From contig NZ_JAVRHV010000003.1 of the NCBI RefSeq assembly GCF_031846385.1, positions 62,001 through 126,000 of the forward strand: DNA of 64,000 nucleotides, written 5' to 3'. Source of the stretch: Urechidicola vernalis (GTDB lineage Bacteria; Bacteroidota; Bacteroidia; Flavobacteriales; Flavobacteriaceae). The translations under genes and the position numbers were made by a program. Every line of letters starts with the position of its first letter. Within the stretch, counting starts at the first letter, position 1. This document shows positions 50,144 through 58,569 of this stretch, piece after piece. The notes under the pieces were generated by a model. That model did not search any database and was not told where the DNA came from. It was given only the letters and a program-made list of their open reading frames with translations.

Positions 50144-51019
50144 TTATTGAATAACTAGCTGCTTCATTTCATTTCTATATTTTAAAGGACTTTTTCCTGT
50201 AAATTTTTTAAATAATTTATTGAAATGTGAAAAGTTATTGAACCCGCACTCAAAACATATTTCGGTAATACTAGAGTGACTTTCGGTCAATAATTTAGTA
50301 GCGTGTACAATTCTGAATTCGTTTACAAATTGGGTAAATGTTTTACCAGTTACTTTTTTATAATATCTACAAAATGCAGGAACTGTCATACTGACTTTAC
50401 TTGCAATTTCTTCTAAAGGAATAGTTCGTGTAAAATGATTTCTTACATGATCAAAAATGATGTCGATTTTTAAATTGTCTTGAGGTTTAACTTCAAAACT
50501 ATAGCCGTCAGCATTTAATATTGTATAATCTTCTGTTAATGAAAGTTCGTTTAAGATTTCTATGAATAATAGTATTCGTTTTAAACCAGTTGTTGAATTC
50601 AACTGAAGTAATTGATCATTTAATTTTTTCTTTGTTTCAATACCAAAAACGATTCCCTTCTTAGCGCGTTCAAATAATTTTTTAATCATGTGCAATTCTG
50701 GGATTTCAAAAAAATCTTTACCTAAAAAGGATTCTTGAAATTGAACAATGGTTTCAGTTCCAGTTGAAGTAAATCTATCCGTGAAGCCACTATGAGGTAA
50801 ATTGGCTCCTATAAGAATGAGTTGACTATTATTAAAGTAGGACAAATGACTACCAATATGTCTTTTCCCTTTTGCTTTGTTAATGTATACTAATTCTAAC
50901 TCTGGATGAAAATGCCAAAAAGGTAGGTTGTTTTCTACTTGTTCATTGTGTTGCTTAACACGAAGTGAACTTCCAAATTCTGGGCTAATCTTTTCAAATG
51001 TTGGTTTTGGTGTTTTCAT
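50144..51019 (-). CDS. AraC family transcriptional regulator
   Basis: The 291-residue protein has an N-terminal cupin-type sensor (FWHFHPELELVYINKAKGKRH, near residues 34-55) and a C-terminal AraC DNA-binding domain (about residues 190-285). The latter has two helix-turn-helices: IPLEEIASKVSMTVPAFCRY and SSITEICFECGFNNFSHFNK with the signature FKKFTGKSPLKYR. It should sense a small molecule, often a sugar or phenolic, and act at promoters. It is divergent from the secreted protein gene at 51220, with 200 bp between starts, the usual layout of a regulator and its target. The ligand is unknown. Confidence 0.9.
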   Translation of the reverse strand: MKTPKPTFEKISPEFGSSLRVKQHNEQVENNLPFWHFHPELELVYINKAKGKRHIGSHLSYFNNSQLILIGANLPHSGFTDRFTSTGTETIVQFQESFLGKDFFEIPELHMIKKLFERAKKGIVFGIETKKKLNDQLLQLNSTTGLKRILLFIEILNELSLTEDYTILNADGYSFEVKPQDNLKIDIIFDHVRNHFTRTIPLEEIASKVSMTVPAFCRYYKKVTGKTFTQFVNEFRIVHATKLLTESHSSITEICFECGFNNFSHFNKLFKKFTGKSPLKYRNEMKQLVIQ

Positions 51020-51163
51020 TTGAATGTATTTTATGCAAAGTTAATTCATTATAGAAGTTTGAATATATACATTTTTACCAAAAAAATACTCTAAATTAAC
51101 CTAAAAGCATTAATTAGTAATTATACAGGGTAAAATAAGATACAAAAGTACCAATATAGCTGT

Positions 51164-51193
51164 TTTGTAACTTGGATGTTGCATATACATTTG
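51164..51193 (+). promoter_or_regulatory. Promoter of the secreted protein gene
   Basis: TTTG (51164-51167) and TACATTTG (51186-51193) are 18 bp apart, close to the phylum consensus. The -7 box is 26 bp before the ATG at 51220. Confidence 0.65.
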
Positions 51194-51219
51194 CAGTATA
51201 AAATTTAAATAGTAGTATC

Positions 51220-51813
51220 ATGAAAAATTTAATGAAAAGAAGTATTGTTTTAGTAGCGCTAATGGTTGGTTTCTTATCAAATGCAGAAAATTTAAATTCG
51301 GCTATAAAATTATCGAAGATCGAAAGTAAACTTGTGAATTTAACTTTATCTCAACTATCAGATAATGTAAATTTTGAAATAACAGATGAAGAGGGCGTAA
51401 GTTTATATACAGAACTTGTAAATGCAACAAGGTTTTCTAAGAATTATAACTTTGAGTTTTTATCAAACGGAAATTATTTTTTAGAGTTTCATGGAGAAAC
51501 AAAAATTAGAAAAATACCATTTAAAATTGTTAATGAAGAATTAGTGATTTTAGAGGAAGAGGAAAAAGTAATTTATAAACCAAGTGTAACTGTTGATCAA
51601 GATATGGTGAATATTACCCTATTATCCTTAAACAAGGAGGATTCCTTAGATATTAAGTTTTACGATAGTTACGACAGACTTTTGTATAGTGAATTAGTGA
51701 CAGGAGAGAATATTATTGGAAAAAGAATAAATACTGGAGAATTGCTAAAAGGAGAGTATTCAGTTATTCTGAAATATAAAGGAGAAACTTTTATAGAAGA
51801 AATTAAAAAGTAA
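51220..51813 (+). CDS. Secreted protein with tandem beta-sandwich repeats
   Basis: The 197-residue product has a signal peptide (to about SNA, residue 22) and two similar beta-rich repeats. One covers about residues 35-105 (VNLTLSQLSDNVNFEITDEE, LYTELVNATRF, GNYFLEFHGETKIRKIPF). The other covers about 125-195 (VNITLLSLNKEDSLDIKFYD, LLYSELVTGEN, GEYSVILKYKGETFIEEI). The repeats share the VN(L/I)TL start, the LY-S/T-ELV centre and the G(N/E)Y..L..KGET end. Such domains look like the Ig-like C-terminal modules of Bacteroidetes secreted proteins, but here there is no larger catalytic part and no T9SS signal. It has a strong promoter and a divergent AraC neighbour. Function is unknown. Confidence 0.75.
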   Translation: MKNLMKRSIVLVALMVGFLSNAENLNSAIKLSKIESKLVNLTLSQLSDNVNFEITDEEGVSLYTELVNATRFSKNYNFEFLSNGNYFLEFHGETKIRKIPFKIVNEELVILEEEEKVIYKPSVTVDQDMVNITLLSLNKEDSLDIKFYDSYDRLLYSELVTGENIIGKRINTGELLKGEYSVILKYKGETFIEEIKK

Positions 51814-51833
51814 TTTTATTTAGAATAACAAGG

Positions 51834-51867
51834 AAAAATAGGTGAGTGTTTAACTCACCTATTTTTT
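51834..51867. terminator. Bidirectional hairpin terminator
   Basis: AAAAATAGGTGAGT and ACTCACCTATTTTT form a perfect 14-bp stem with a 5-nt loop. It serves the gene ending at 51813 (+) and folA (-), whose stop lies inside its right flank. Confidence 0.9.
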
Positions 51868-52359
51868 TATGTATGAAATAAAACTATAATCAAAATCGTT
51901 TTTTTCATCTTTTTTGAAGTGTTCTCTTTTTACTTCCTCCCAAATACTCATGTCTATTTCTGGAAAGAATACATCTGCTTCAAACTGATGATGTACTTCA
52001 GTAATATCTAATTGATCGACTAAATTAATGGCTTGTTCATATATTTGAGCACCACCAATTATAAAAGGAGATTCATCCTCTTTTGCAACTTCTAAAGCTT
52101 TATCTAAACTGTCTACTACTATACAACCAGTTGCATTATAATCTTTATTTCTTGTAATTATAACCGTTGTCCTATTTGGTAAAGGTTTACCAATAGATTC
52201 AAAAGTGTTTCGACCCATAATGATATGGTGGCCAGAAGTTGTTTTTTTAAAGCGTTTCAAGTCGGCTGGTAAATGCCAAATTAAATCGTTATTCTTGCCT
52301 AATGCATTGTTTTCTGCTATGGCTGCAATTATTGTAACCACTTGATTTGAATTGTTCAT
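51859..52359 (-). CDS. folA: Dihydrofolate reductase
   Basis: The 166-residue enzyme reduces dihydrofolate to tetrahydrofolate with NADPH. It has VTIIAAIAENNALGKNNDLI, then WHLPADLKRFKKTTSGHHII, MGRNTFESIGKPLPNRTTVI, FIIGGAQIYEQAI (the conserved Gly-Gly pair) and the C-terminal FDYSFISYIKK. The usual active-site acid after the Trp-His-Leu-Pro motif is Asp (PADLKRF). It follows thyA by 9 bp on the same strand, the classic pairing because thymidylate synthase yields dihydrofolate. Its stop codon overlaps the terminator arm. Confidence 0.97.
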   Translation of the reverse strand: MNNSNQVVTIIAAIAENNALGKNNDLIWHLPADLKRFKKTTSGHHIIMGRNTFESIGKPLPNRTTVIITRNKDYNATGCIVVDSLDKALEVAKEDESPFIIGGAQIYEQAINLVDQLDITEVHHQFEADVFFPEIDMSIWEEVKREHFKKDEKNDFDYSFISYIKK

Positions 52360-52368
52360 TTGAATATT

Positions 52369-53193
52369 TTAAACAGAAACTTTACCTCTAATAGTTGGGT
52401 GTGGATTGTAATCTACCAATTCAAAATCTTCAAATGTAAAATCGAAGATATCTGTAATCTCAGGGTTCAATTTCATTGTAGGTAGTGGTTTTGGGTCTCT
52501 AGATAACTGTAAATCTATTTGTTCTTGATGATTGTTGTAAATGTGTGCATCGCCAAAGGTGTGTACAAAATCGCCATAGCCTAAACCACAAACCTGCGCC
52601 ATCATCATTACCAATAATGCGTATGAAGCAATGTTAAAAGGAACGCCTAAAAATATATCTGCACTACGCTGGTATAATTGACAAGACAATTTGCCATCGG
52701 CAACATAAAATTGAAAAAATGCATGACAAGGAGGTAACGCAGCTTTGTTATTTGCAACGTTTTCAGAAAATGAAACAGAAGTATCTGGTAGAACACTAGG
52801 GTTCCAAGCAGAGACAATCATTCTTCTACTATCCGGATTATTTTTGATTTGATTGATGACTTGGGTAATTTGATCGATACCATCGCTATTCCAATTTCTC
52901 CACTGATGACCATATACTGGACCTAAATCTCCATTTTCATCTGCCCAAGCATCCCAAATTTTTACATTATGTTCTTTAAGATAATCAATGTTTGTATCCC
53001 CTTTTAAAAACCACAATAATTCATGAATAATTGACTTTAAATGCAATTTTTTAGTCGTAACCATTGGAAACCCTTGTTCCAAATTAAAACGCATTTGATA
53101 ACCAAAAACACTTTTGGTTCCTGTTCCTGTTCTGTCAGTTTTTTCAAAACCGTTTTCTTGAACGTGCTTTATTAAGTCTAAGTATTGTTTCAT
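52369..53193 (-). CDS. thyA: Thymidylate synthase
   Basis: The 274-residue enzyme converts dUMP to dTMP with methylenetetrahydrofolate. Landmarks are the N-terminal DRTGTGTKSVFGYQMRFNL, GFPMVTTKKLHLKSIIHELLWF, YGHQWRNWNSDGIDQI, the catalytic Cys in ALPPCHAFFQFYVADGKLSCQLYQRSADIFLGVPFNIASY, and HTFGDAHIYNNH near the end. The gene is complete, and folA starts 9 bp after its stop. A region of 170 bp between it and nupC has no ORF or clear hairpin. Confidence 0.97.
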   Translation of the reverse strand: MKQYLDLIKHVQENGFEKTDRTGTGTKSVFGYQMRFNLEQGFPMVTTKKLHLKSIIHELLWFLKGDTNIDYLKEHNVKIWDAWADENGDLGPVYGHQWRNWNSDGIDQITQVINQIKNNPDSRRMIVSAWNPSVLPDTSVSFSENVANNKAALPPCHAFFQFYVADGKLSCQLYQRSADIFLGVPFNIASYALLVMMMAQVCGLGYGDFVHTFGDAHIYNNHQEQIDLQLSRDPKPLPTMKLNPEITDIFDFTFEDFELVDYNPHPTIRGKVSV

Positions 53194-53363
53194 GATTGAG
53201 TCTTAATCTATTAAAATAAGAGATTTTTTTCGCGTAAAATTCGTTGCTAAAAATAATTAAAAACCAATGAGTTGATTCCTTAAAGTCTTTGATTTCATTA
53301 AAAGTTATTAACGAAAATTTAGTGTGTTGGAATTGATGATAAAACAGGAAATGTCTATAATTA

Positions 53364-54761
53364 TTATCCGATAATCATTCCTGCAATTGTAGCAGACATT
53401 AATGAGGCAATGGTACCACCAATTAGTGCTTTCATTCCGAATTCTGACAATACTTTACGCTGACCTGGAGCTAAAGAACCAATTCCACCTATCTGAATCC
53501 CTATGGATGCAAAATTTGCAAATCCACAAAGCATATAAGTAGCCATAATAATTGACTTATTATAAGTTAAATGTGTTGCACTAGCCACATCTTTTAATTC
53601 TGCTAATTGTATATATCCTACAAATTCACTTGCTGCAAGTTTAATTCCTAATAACTGCCCCATCATCATCATATCTTCACTGGCAATACCAATTAACCAC
53701 ATTAAAGGCGCAAAAACGGTACCTAAAATTAATTCTAAAGACAAGCCATCATAACTTGTATTTGCAATTACCCATTCATTAATTCCTGTATAATGACCTA
53801 TTTTGTCAAATCCAAAATTTATCATTGCAATAAAAGCAACAAATACTAATAACATGGCACCTACATTTACCGCCAATTTTAATCCTTCGGTGGTCCCGTT
53901 TGCAATCGCATCTAATATATTAGAACCAATCTTATCTGAAGATACTTTTACATCTGTATCAATTGATTCTGTTTGAGGGTATAAAATTTTTGATATAACA
54001 ATTGCGCCAGGTGCAGCCATAACTGAGGCCGCTAGCAAATGCTTTGCATATTGTAATCTTAATACGGGGTCGTCGCCTCCTAAAAATCCAATATAAGCGG
54101 CTAACACCGCTCCAGCGACTGTTGCCATACCTCCAATCATTACCAATAGCATTTCAGACTTATTCATTTTTTCTAAATAAGCCTTAATTAATAATGGAGC
54201 CTCGGTTTGACCAAGGAATATATTTCCTGCAACACTTAAACTCTCAGCACCAGAAATTTTTAATAGTTTAGATAATAACCAGCCAAATGCCTTTACCACC
54301 CATTGAATCACGCCCAAATAAAATAATACAGAAGTTAGTGCGGAAAAGAATAAAATTGTTGGTAAGACTTGAAATGCAAAAATGAATCCAAACGTATCCA
54401 TATCTACAACTAACCCTTCGAATAAAAATTTACTACCAGCTCTAGTAAAATCAAGAACCTTAACAAATATTTTACCGATAGATTCGAAAATAACCTGAAT
54501 AAATGGAACTTTTAGAACACCTATAGCAATAAAAAGCTGAATTCCAAGACCAATTCCAACTGTTTTCCAATTAATGGCTCTTTTGTTAGAACTAAAAAGA
54601 AAGGCTAAAACTATAAGAGAAACCATTCCTAATACACCTCTTAAAACTGAGGAAAGCGAAATGCCTTGACTTGGAATGATACCTGCTTGGGCTGCATCTT
54701 GAGCATTTGTTACGATAAAACTAAAGAGCATACCAATAGTTAAAAGCAGTTTTTTATTCAT
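53364..54761 (-). CDS. nupC: Concentrative nucleoside transporter, NupC/CNT family
   Basis: The 465-residue inner-membrane protein starts with a cleavable-looking or first membrane helix (MNKKLLLTIGMLFSFIVTNAQ) and has about ten membrane segments. CNT marks are SLSVAGNIFLGQTEAPLLIK (the conserved GxxEAPL-type substrate loop), MATVAGAVLAAYIGFL, AFIAMINFGFDKIG, LILGTVFAPLMWLIGI and LCGFANFASIGIQIGGIGSL. It takes up nucleosides with sodium or protons. It starts 5 bp after the bifunctional nuclease gene on the same strand, which could supply nucleosides from nucleic-acid turnover. folA, thyA and the deoxynucleoside kinase are nearby. Confidence 0.95.
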   Translation of the reverse strand: MNKKLLLTIGMLFSFIVTNAQDAAQAGIIPSQGISLSSVLRGVLGMVSLIVLAFLFSSNKRAINWKTVGIGLGIQLFIAIGVLKVPFIQVIFESIGKIFVKVLDFTRAGSKFLFEGLVVDMDTFGFIFAFQVLPTILFFSALTSVLFYLGVIQWVVKAFGWLLSKLLKISGAESLSVAGNIFLGQTEAPLLIKAYLEKMNKSEMLLVMIGGMATVAGAVLAAYIGFLGGDDPVLRLQYAKHLLAASVMAAPGAIVISKILYPQTESIDTDVKVSSDKIGSNILDAIANGTTEGLKLAVNVGAMLLVFVAFIAMINFGFDKIGHYTGINEWVIANTSYDGLSLELILGTVFAPLMWLIGIASEDMMMMGQLLGIKLAASEFVGYIQLAELKDVASATHLTYNKSIIMATYMLCGFANFASIGIQIGGIGSLAPGQRKVLSEFGMKALIGGTIASLMSATIAGMIIG

Positions 54762-54766
54762 ATAAG

Positions 54767-55369
54767 TTAGATATTTCTTTTGTTTATTTCGTCTCTAATT
54801 TTAGCCGCTAATTCGTAGTCTTCGTTAGCAACAGCTTCCGACAATTTTTGATTCAACGACTCTAAACTTTCAGAAGAATATGAAGTTTCTTCAATGGTTT
54901 CAGGAATTAAATCTTCTAAAATCAACTCTTCTTCTTCAACCTCTTCCTCGTCTTTTAATTTTAGATATACACCCGCTTTGTCTAATATATTTTCATAGGT
55001 GAATATTGGTGCATCAAAACGAGTTGCCAAAGCAATAGCATCTGATGTTCGAGTATCTATAATTTCCTTTATCCCATCCCTTTCACAAATTAGACTAGAG
55101 TAGAAAACACCATCTACCAATTTATGTATGATAACTTGTTTAATAATAATATGAAACCTGTCAGCAAAACTTTTAAAAAGATCATGTGTTAAGGGTCTGG
55201 GCGGTTTTATTTCTTTTTCAAGTGAAATTGCAATAGATTGTGCTTCAAAAGCGCCAATTACAATTGGAAGTGTTCGCGATCCATCAACCTCACTCAATAC
55301 TAAGGCATATGCACCACTTTGTGTTTGGCTATATGAAATTCCTTTTATATCTAATCTAACTAAACTCAA
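54767..55369 (-). CDS. Bifunctional nuclease family protein with UVR motif
   Basis: The 200-residue cytoplasmic protein has the BFN domain (about residues 1-135: RLDIKGISYSQTQSGAYALVL, EVDGSRTLPIVIGAFEAQSI, ALEKEIKPPRPLTHDLFKS-type region and DTRTSDAIALATRFDAPIF). An acidic linker follows, then a C-terminal UVR motif (LNQKLSEAVANEDYELAAKI, RDEINKR). The BFN family has members with DNase and RNase activity; the UVR motif is the UvrB-UvrC contact helix and suggests a protein partner. It starts upstream of nupC (5 bp gap), the pattern of a nucleic-acid degradation/salvage pair. Whether the enzyme is active here is unknown. Confidence 0.88.
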   Translation of the reverse strand: MSLVRLDIKGISYSQTQSGAYALVLSEVDGSRTLPIVIGAFEAQSIAISLEKEIKPPRPLTHDLFKSFADRFHIIIKQVIIHKLVDGVFYSSLICERDGIKEIIDTRTSDAIALATRFDAPIFTYENILDKAGVYLKLKDEEEVEEEELILEDLIPETIEETSYSSESLESLNQKLSEAVANEDYELAAKIRDEINKRNI

Positions 55370-55400
55370 TTTGGAACGTTTTTTCGTTAATCATAATGCA

Positions 55401-55449
55401 AAAAAAAACTGTCTAATTCAAGACCTTTAGAAAATCTAAAATTAGACAG
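55401..55449 (-). terminator. Terminator after etfA
   Basis: CTGTCTAAT and ATTAGACAG form an outer stem around an inner TTTAGA/TCTAAA hairpin. On the minus strand it runs into a T tract of eight, 25 bp after the etfA stop. Confidence 0.85.
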
Positions 55450-55473
55450 CCTTCGCGGCACAATTTACAAAAA

Positions 55474-56433
55474 TTATGCGTTTTGGGCTTTAAAAGCCTT
55501 TAACTTTTCAATTAAGCTAGGAACCACCTCAAATGCATCTCCTACGATGCCATAATCTGCAGCTTTAAAGAATGGAGCTTCAGGGTCCGTATTGATTACA
55601 ACTTTAACTTTTGATGCATTTATTCCGGCAAGATGTTGAATCGCTCCTGAAATACCAATGGCAATATAAAGATTAGATGATACAGGTTTTCCTGTTTGTC
55701 CAACGTGTTCATTATGTGGTCTCCATCCCAAATCTGAAACTGGTTTAGAACAAGCAGTTGCTGCTCCTAAAACCGTGGCGAGTTCTTCAATCATACCCCA
55801 GTTTTCCGGACCTTTCAATCCACGCCCACCTGAAACTACGGTATCTGCATCAGCAATTGTTACTGTACCAGTTGATTTATCTAATGAAGTTGAACTTATT
55901 CCACTCGAAATTATTGGTGCATCAAATGATTCAACAGATGCCTTTACGTTGTTTTCAAGTATTCCGAATGAGTTTTTAGCGAGACCAATTACTTTCACAT
56001 CAGATGAAATTTCGGTACTGTTAAATGCTTTGTTAGAAAATGCCTTCCTTTTAACTACAAAAGGAGTTGTACTAGAGGGAACAGCAACTACATTTGTAGC
56101 CAATCCTGCATTTAAATTAACAGCAACTAACGGAGCAATAGACAATCCATTAGCACTTGAATCGATTATGATAAGAGTTGCGCCTTTATTGTTTGCAGTT
56201 TCCTTAATTACATTCGCAACTACTTTAGCGTCCGAATTATTTGTCACATTATTAACTGATATAATGTTCGATGCTCCATAAGCACCAAGTTCAGATGGGT
56301 TCTCACCACCTATGGTTAAAACATGTAAATCAACTCCGAGTTGATCTGCAACTTGTTTACCGTATGATGTAGCTTCAAAAGCTACTTTTTTATATTTTCC
56401 TTCCGATGACTCGGCATATACTAAAACTGACAT
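55474..56433 (-). CDS. etfA: Electron transfer flavoprotein subunit alpha
   Basis: The 319-residue subunit binds FAD and, with EtfB, carries electrons from acyl-CoA and other dehydrogenases to the quinone pool. The C-terminal FAD domain shows VVSGGRGLKGPENWGMIEELA, then ATACSKPVSDLGWRPHNEHVGQTGKPVSSNLYIAIGISGAIQHLAG-type blocks and VVINTDPEAPFFKAADYGIVGD. These are the hallmark ETF-alpha signatures and all are present. It follows etfB with a 79-bp gap on the same strand and ends before a strong terminator, so the two form an etfBA operon. Confidence 0.96.
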   Translation of the reverse strand: MSVLVYAESSEGKYKKVAFEATSYGKQVADQLGVDLHVLTIGGENPSELGAYGASNIISVNNVTNNSDAKVVANVIKETANNKGATLIIIDSSANGLSIAPLVAVNLNAGLATNVVAVPSSTTPFVVKRKAFSNKAFNSTEISSDVKVIGLAKNSFGILENNVKASVESFDAPIISSGISSTSLDKSTGTVTIADADTVVSGGRGLKGPENWGMIEELATVLGAATACSKPVSDLGWRPHNEHVGQTGKPVSSNLYIAIGISGAIQHLAGINASKVKVVINTDPEAPFFKAADYGIVGDAFEVVPSLIEKLKAFKAQNA

Positions 56434-56512
56434 ATTTCTGATTTTTTAATCCTAAACTTTTGAATCATTCATCTAATTTTAAATGATTAAAGTCTTTTCG
56501 ATTGGATATTGA

Positions 56513-57259
56513 TTAAATTACTTTAGCTTCGTTGTGCAATAATGAAATAAGTTCATCTAAATTCCCTGCATCTATCATTGTACAAGCACCCTTGGCTTCC
56601 GGTTTTTCAAAACTAACAGTAGTTGTTGTTGCTTCAAAAGCAACCGGTTCAACAATGTTTAGAGGCTTTTTGCGAGCCATCATAATTCCTCTCATATTCG
56701 GTATCCTAAGGTCTTTTTCTTCAACCAATCCTTTTTGTCCACCAATTACTAAAGGTAAATCTGCAGAAAGTGTTTCTTTACCTCCATCTATTTCTCTTCT
56801 AATTGTAGCACTAGATCCTTCAACTTCTAATCCAACGCAAGCCGTTACAAAATTACAGTCTAGTATTGCGGCCATCATACCTGGGACCATACCGCCATTA
56901 TAATCGATAGATTCTTTACCTGCTAGTACTAAGTCATAACCGCCATTTTTGGCAACTTCAGCTAATTGTTTGGCTACAAAAAACCCATCCAAAGGTTCAG
57001 CATTTACCCTTATTGCGTCATCTGCGCCAATAGCTAAGGCTTTTCTTAAAGTAGGCTCTGTTACTGAACTCCCTACGTTAACAACGGTAACACTAGCGCC
57101 TTGTTTTTCTTTAAACCACATGGCACGTGTAAGTGCAAATTCATCATATGGATTAATCACAAATTGAACTCCATTCGAGTCGAATTTCGAGTCATTTTCT
57201 GTAAAGTTTATTTTTGAAGTCGTGTCAGGAACGTGACTTATACAAACTAATATTTTCAT
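56513..57259 (-). CDS. etfB: Electron transfer flavoprotein subunit beta
   Basis: The 248-residue subunit holds the AMP or second flavin and the contact loop for partner dehydrogenases. It has KILVCISHVPDTTSKINF at the N-terminus, FVINPYDEFALTRAMWFKEK, GADDAIRVNAEPLDGFFVAKQ and the recognition-loop region LVIGGQKGLVEEKDLRIPNM-like block with RGIMMARKKPLNIVEP. The length fits bacterial EtfB. It is divergent from pdhB across 269 bp that contain an 18-bp perfect palindrome (57328-57345), a candidate operator shared by both. etfA is next downstream. Confidence 0.96.
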   Translation of the reverse strand: MKILVCISHVPDTTSKINFTENDSKFDSNGVQFVINPYDEFALTRAMWFKEKQGASVTVVNVGSSVTEPTLRKALAIGADDAIRVNAEPLDGFFVAKQLAEVAKNGGYDLVLAGKESIDYNGGMVPGMMAAILDCNFVTACVGLEVEGSSATIRREIDGGKETLSADLPLVIGGQKGLVEEKDLRIPNMRGIMMARKKPLNIVEPVAFEATTTTVSFEKPEAKGACTMIDAGNLDELISLLHNEAKVI

Positions 57260-57327
57260 TTAAACAGTTTTTAAAATTGATATAATGGATTTATAACGGT
57301 ACGAAGTTATGACTTTTTTTCGTAAAA

Positions 57328-57345
57328 TACTATGCATGCATAGTA
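57328..57345. promoter_or_regulatory. 18-bp perfect palindrome between etfB and pdhB
   Basis: TACTATGCATGCATAGTA reads the same on both strands. It lies 69 bp upstream of the etfB start and 184 bp upstream of the pdhB start, a typical place for a dimeric repressor site. The rest of 57260-57528 shows only the pdhB -7 box. Confidence 0.6.
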
Positions 57346-57500
57346 AAATTATTATAAAATTATGGAGTATGAACTATCTTATTATATGATATCAGTTAAC
57401 TTGAATTAAATTGGATATGAATTGATAATGTTGGACTAAATAGCCTAAATTATTGTCATATTTTAAAATGAAAAAGACTTCAAAATTGTCTGAAATGTTT

Positions 57501-57508
57501 TATTTTTG
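57501..57508 (+). promoter_or_regulatory. -7 box for pdhB
   Basis: TATTTTTG matches TAnnTTTG, 20 bp before the pdhB ATG at 57529. Confidence 0.5.
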
Positions 57509-57528
57509 CGTTCTTAAATTAATAGTAA

Positions 57529-58509
57529 ATGAAGACAATACAATTCAGAGAGGCAGTTTGCGAAGCAATGAGCGAAGAAATGCGCAGAGATGAGTCTATT
57601 TTTTTAATAGGTGAAGAGGTTGCAGAATACAATGGAGCCTACAAAGCTTCTAAGGGAATGTTAGATGAGTTTGGGGCAAAAAGAGTGATAGATGCTCCAA
57701 TTGCTGAACTTGGTTTTGCAGGTATTTCAGTTGGGTCAACAATGGGAGGTAATAGACCAATTGTAGAGTTTATGACCTTTAACTTTGCCTTAGTAGGTAT
57801 TGATCAAATTATAAATAATGCAGCAAAGATTCGTCAAATGAGTGGCGGTCAGTTTCCATGTCCAATTGTATTTAGAGGACCAACGGCATCTGCAGGTCAG
57901 TTAGGAGCAACGCACTCACAAGCGTTTGAAAACTGGTTTGCGAATACACCTGGATTAAAAGTTGTTGTGCCTTCTAATCCATATGATGCAAAAGGGTTGT
58001 TAAAAGCCGCAATTCGTGATGACGATCCAGTAATTTTTATGGAGTCTGAGCAAATGTATGGAGATAAGGGAGAAGTGCCAGAAGGAGAATACATATTACC
58101 TTTAGGCGTTGCGGATATTAAAAGAAAAGGAACGGATGTAACTATTGTTTCTTTTGGTAAAATTATTAAAGAGGCTTACAAAGCGGCAGATGAATTAGAA
58201 AAGGATGGAATTTCTTGTGAAATCATTGATTTAAGAACGGTTCGCCCAATGGATCATGCTACTATTTTCGAGTCTGTTAAAAAAACAAATAGATTGGTAG
58301 TATTGGAAGAAGCTTGGCCTTTTGCAAGTGTAGCTTCTGAAATTACATATCAAGTTCAAGAGAATGCATTTGATTATTTAGATGCACCAATAAAAAGAAT
58401 AACGACTGCCGATACTCCAGCACCATTTTCACCAGTTCTTTTAGAAGAGTGGTTGCCAAATGCAGGAGATGTTGTAAAGGCGGTTAAAGAAGTGATGTAC
58501 GTAAAATAA
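57529..58509 (+). CDS. pdhB: Pyruvate dehydrogenase E1 component subunit beta
   Basis: The 326-residue protein is the beta subunit of an alpha-ketoacid dehydrogenase E1, thiamine-diphosphate dependent. Marks are FREAVCEAMSEEMRRDESIF then LIGEEVAEYNGAYKASKG (cofactor-binding Glu), RVIDAPIAELGFAGISVG, EFMTFNFALVGIDQIINNAAK, FRGPTASAGQLGATHSQAFE (substrate His) and ADTPAPFSPVLLEEWLPN. The close match to pyruvate-type sequences favours pyruvate over branched-chain substrates. No alpha subunit, E2 or E3 gene is adjacent, so the complex is encoded at separate loci. It is divergent from etfB. Confidence 0.93.
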   Translation: MKTIQFREAVCEAMSEEMRRDESIFLIGEEVAEYNGAYKASKGMLDEFGAKRVIDAPIAELGFAGISVGSTMGGNRPIVEFMTFNFALVGIDQIINNAAKIRQMSGGQFPCPIVFRGPTASAGQLGATHSQAFENWFANTPGLKVVVPSNPYDAKGLLKAAIRDDDPVIFMESEQMYGDKGEVPEGEYILPLGVADIKRKGTDVTIVSFGKIIKEAYKAADELEKDGISCEIIDLRTVRPMDHATIFESVKKTNRLVVLEEAWPFASVASEITYQVQENAFDYLDAPIKRITTADTPAPFSPVLLEEWLPNAGDVVKAVKEVMYVK

Positions 58510-58528
58510 TAACGTATAAAATTCGTTT

Positions 58529-58565
58529 AAAACCTTTCAAACTATAGTCTTTGAAAGGTTTTTTT
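58529..58565 (+). terminator. Terminator after pdhB
   Basis: AAAACCTTTCAA and TTGAAAGGTTTT pair over 12 bp with a 10-nt loop and run into TTTTTTT, 19 bp after the pdhB stop and just 5 bp before the next gene's ATG. Confidence 0.88.
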
Positions 58566-58569
58566 ATTT

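Noticed and set aside
55775..56281. 168-codon open frame on the plus strand opposite etfA
   Set aside because: It lies wholly inside etfA, has no recognisable motifs, and the etfA frame carries clear family signatures; it reflects the codon bias of the antisense strand.
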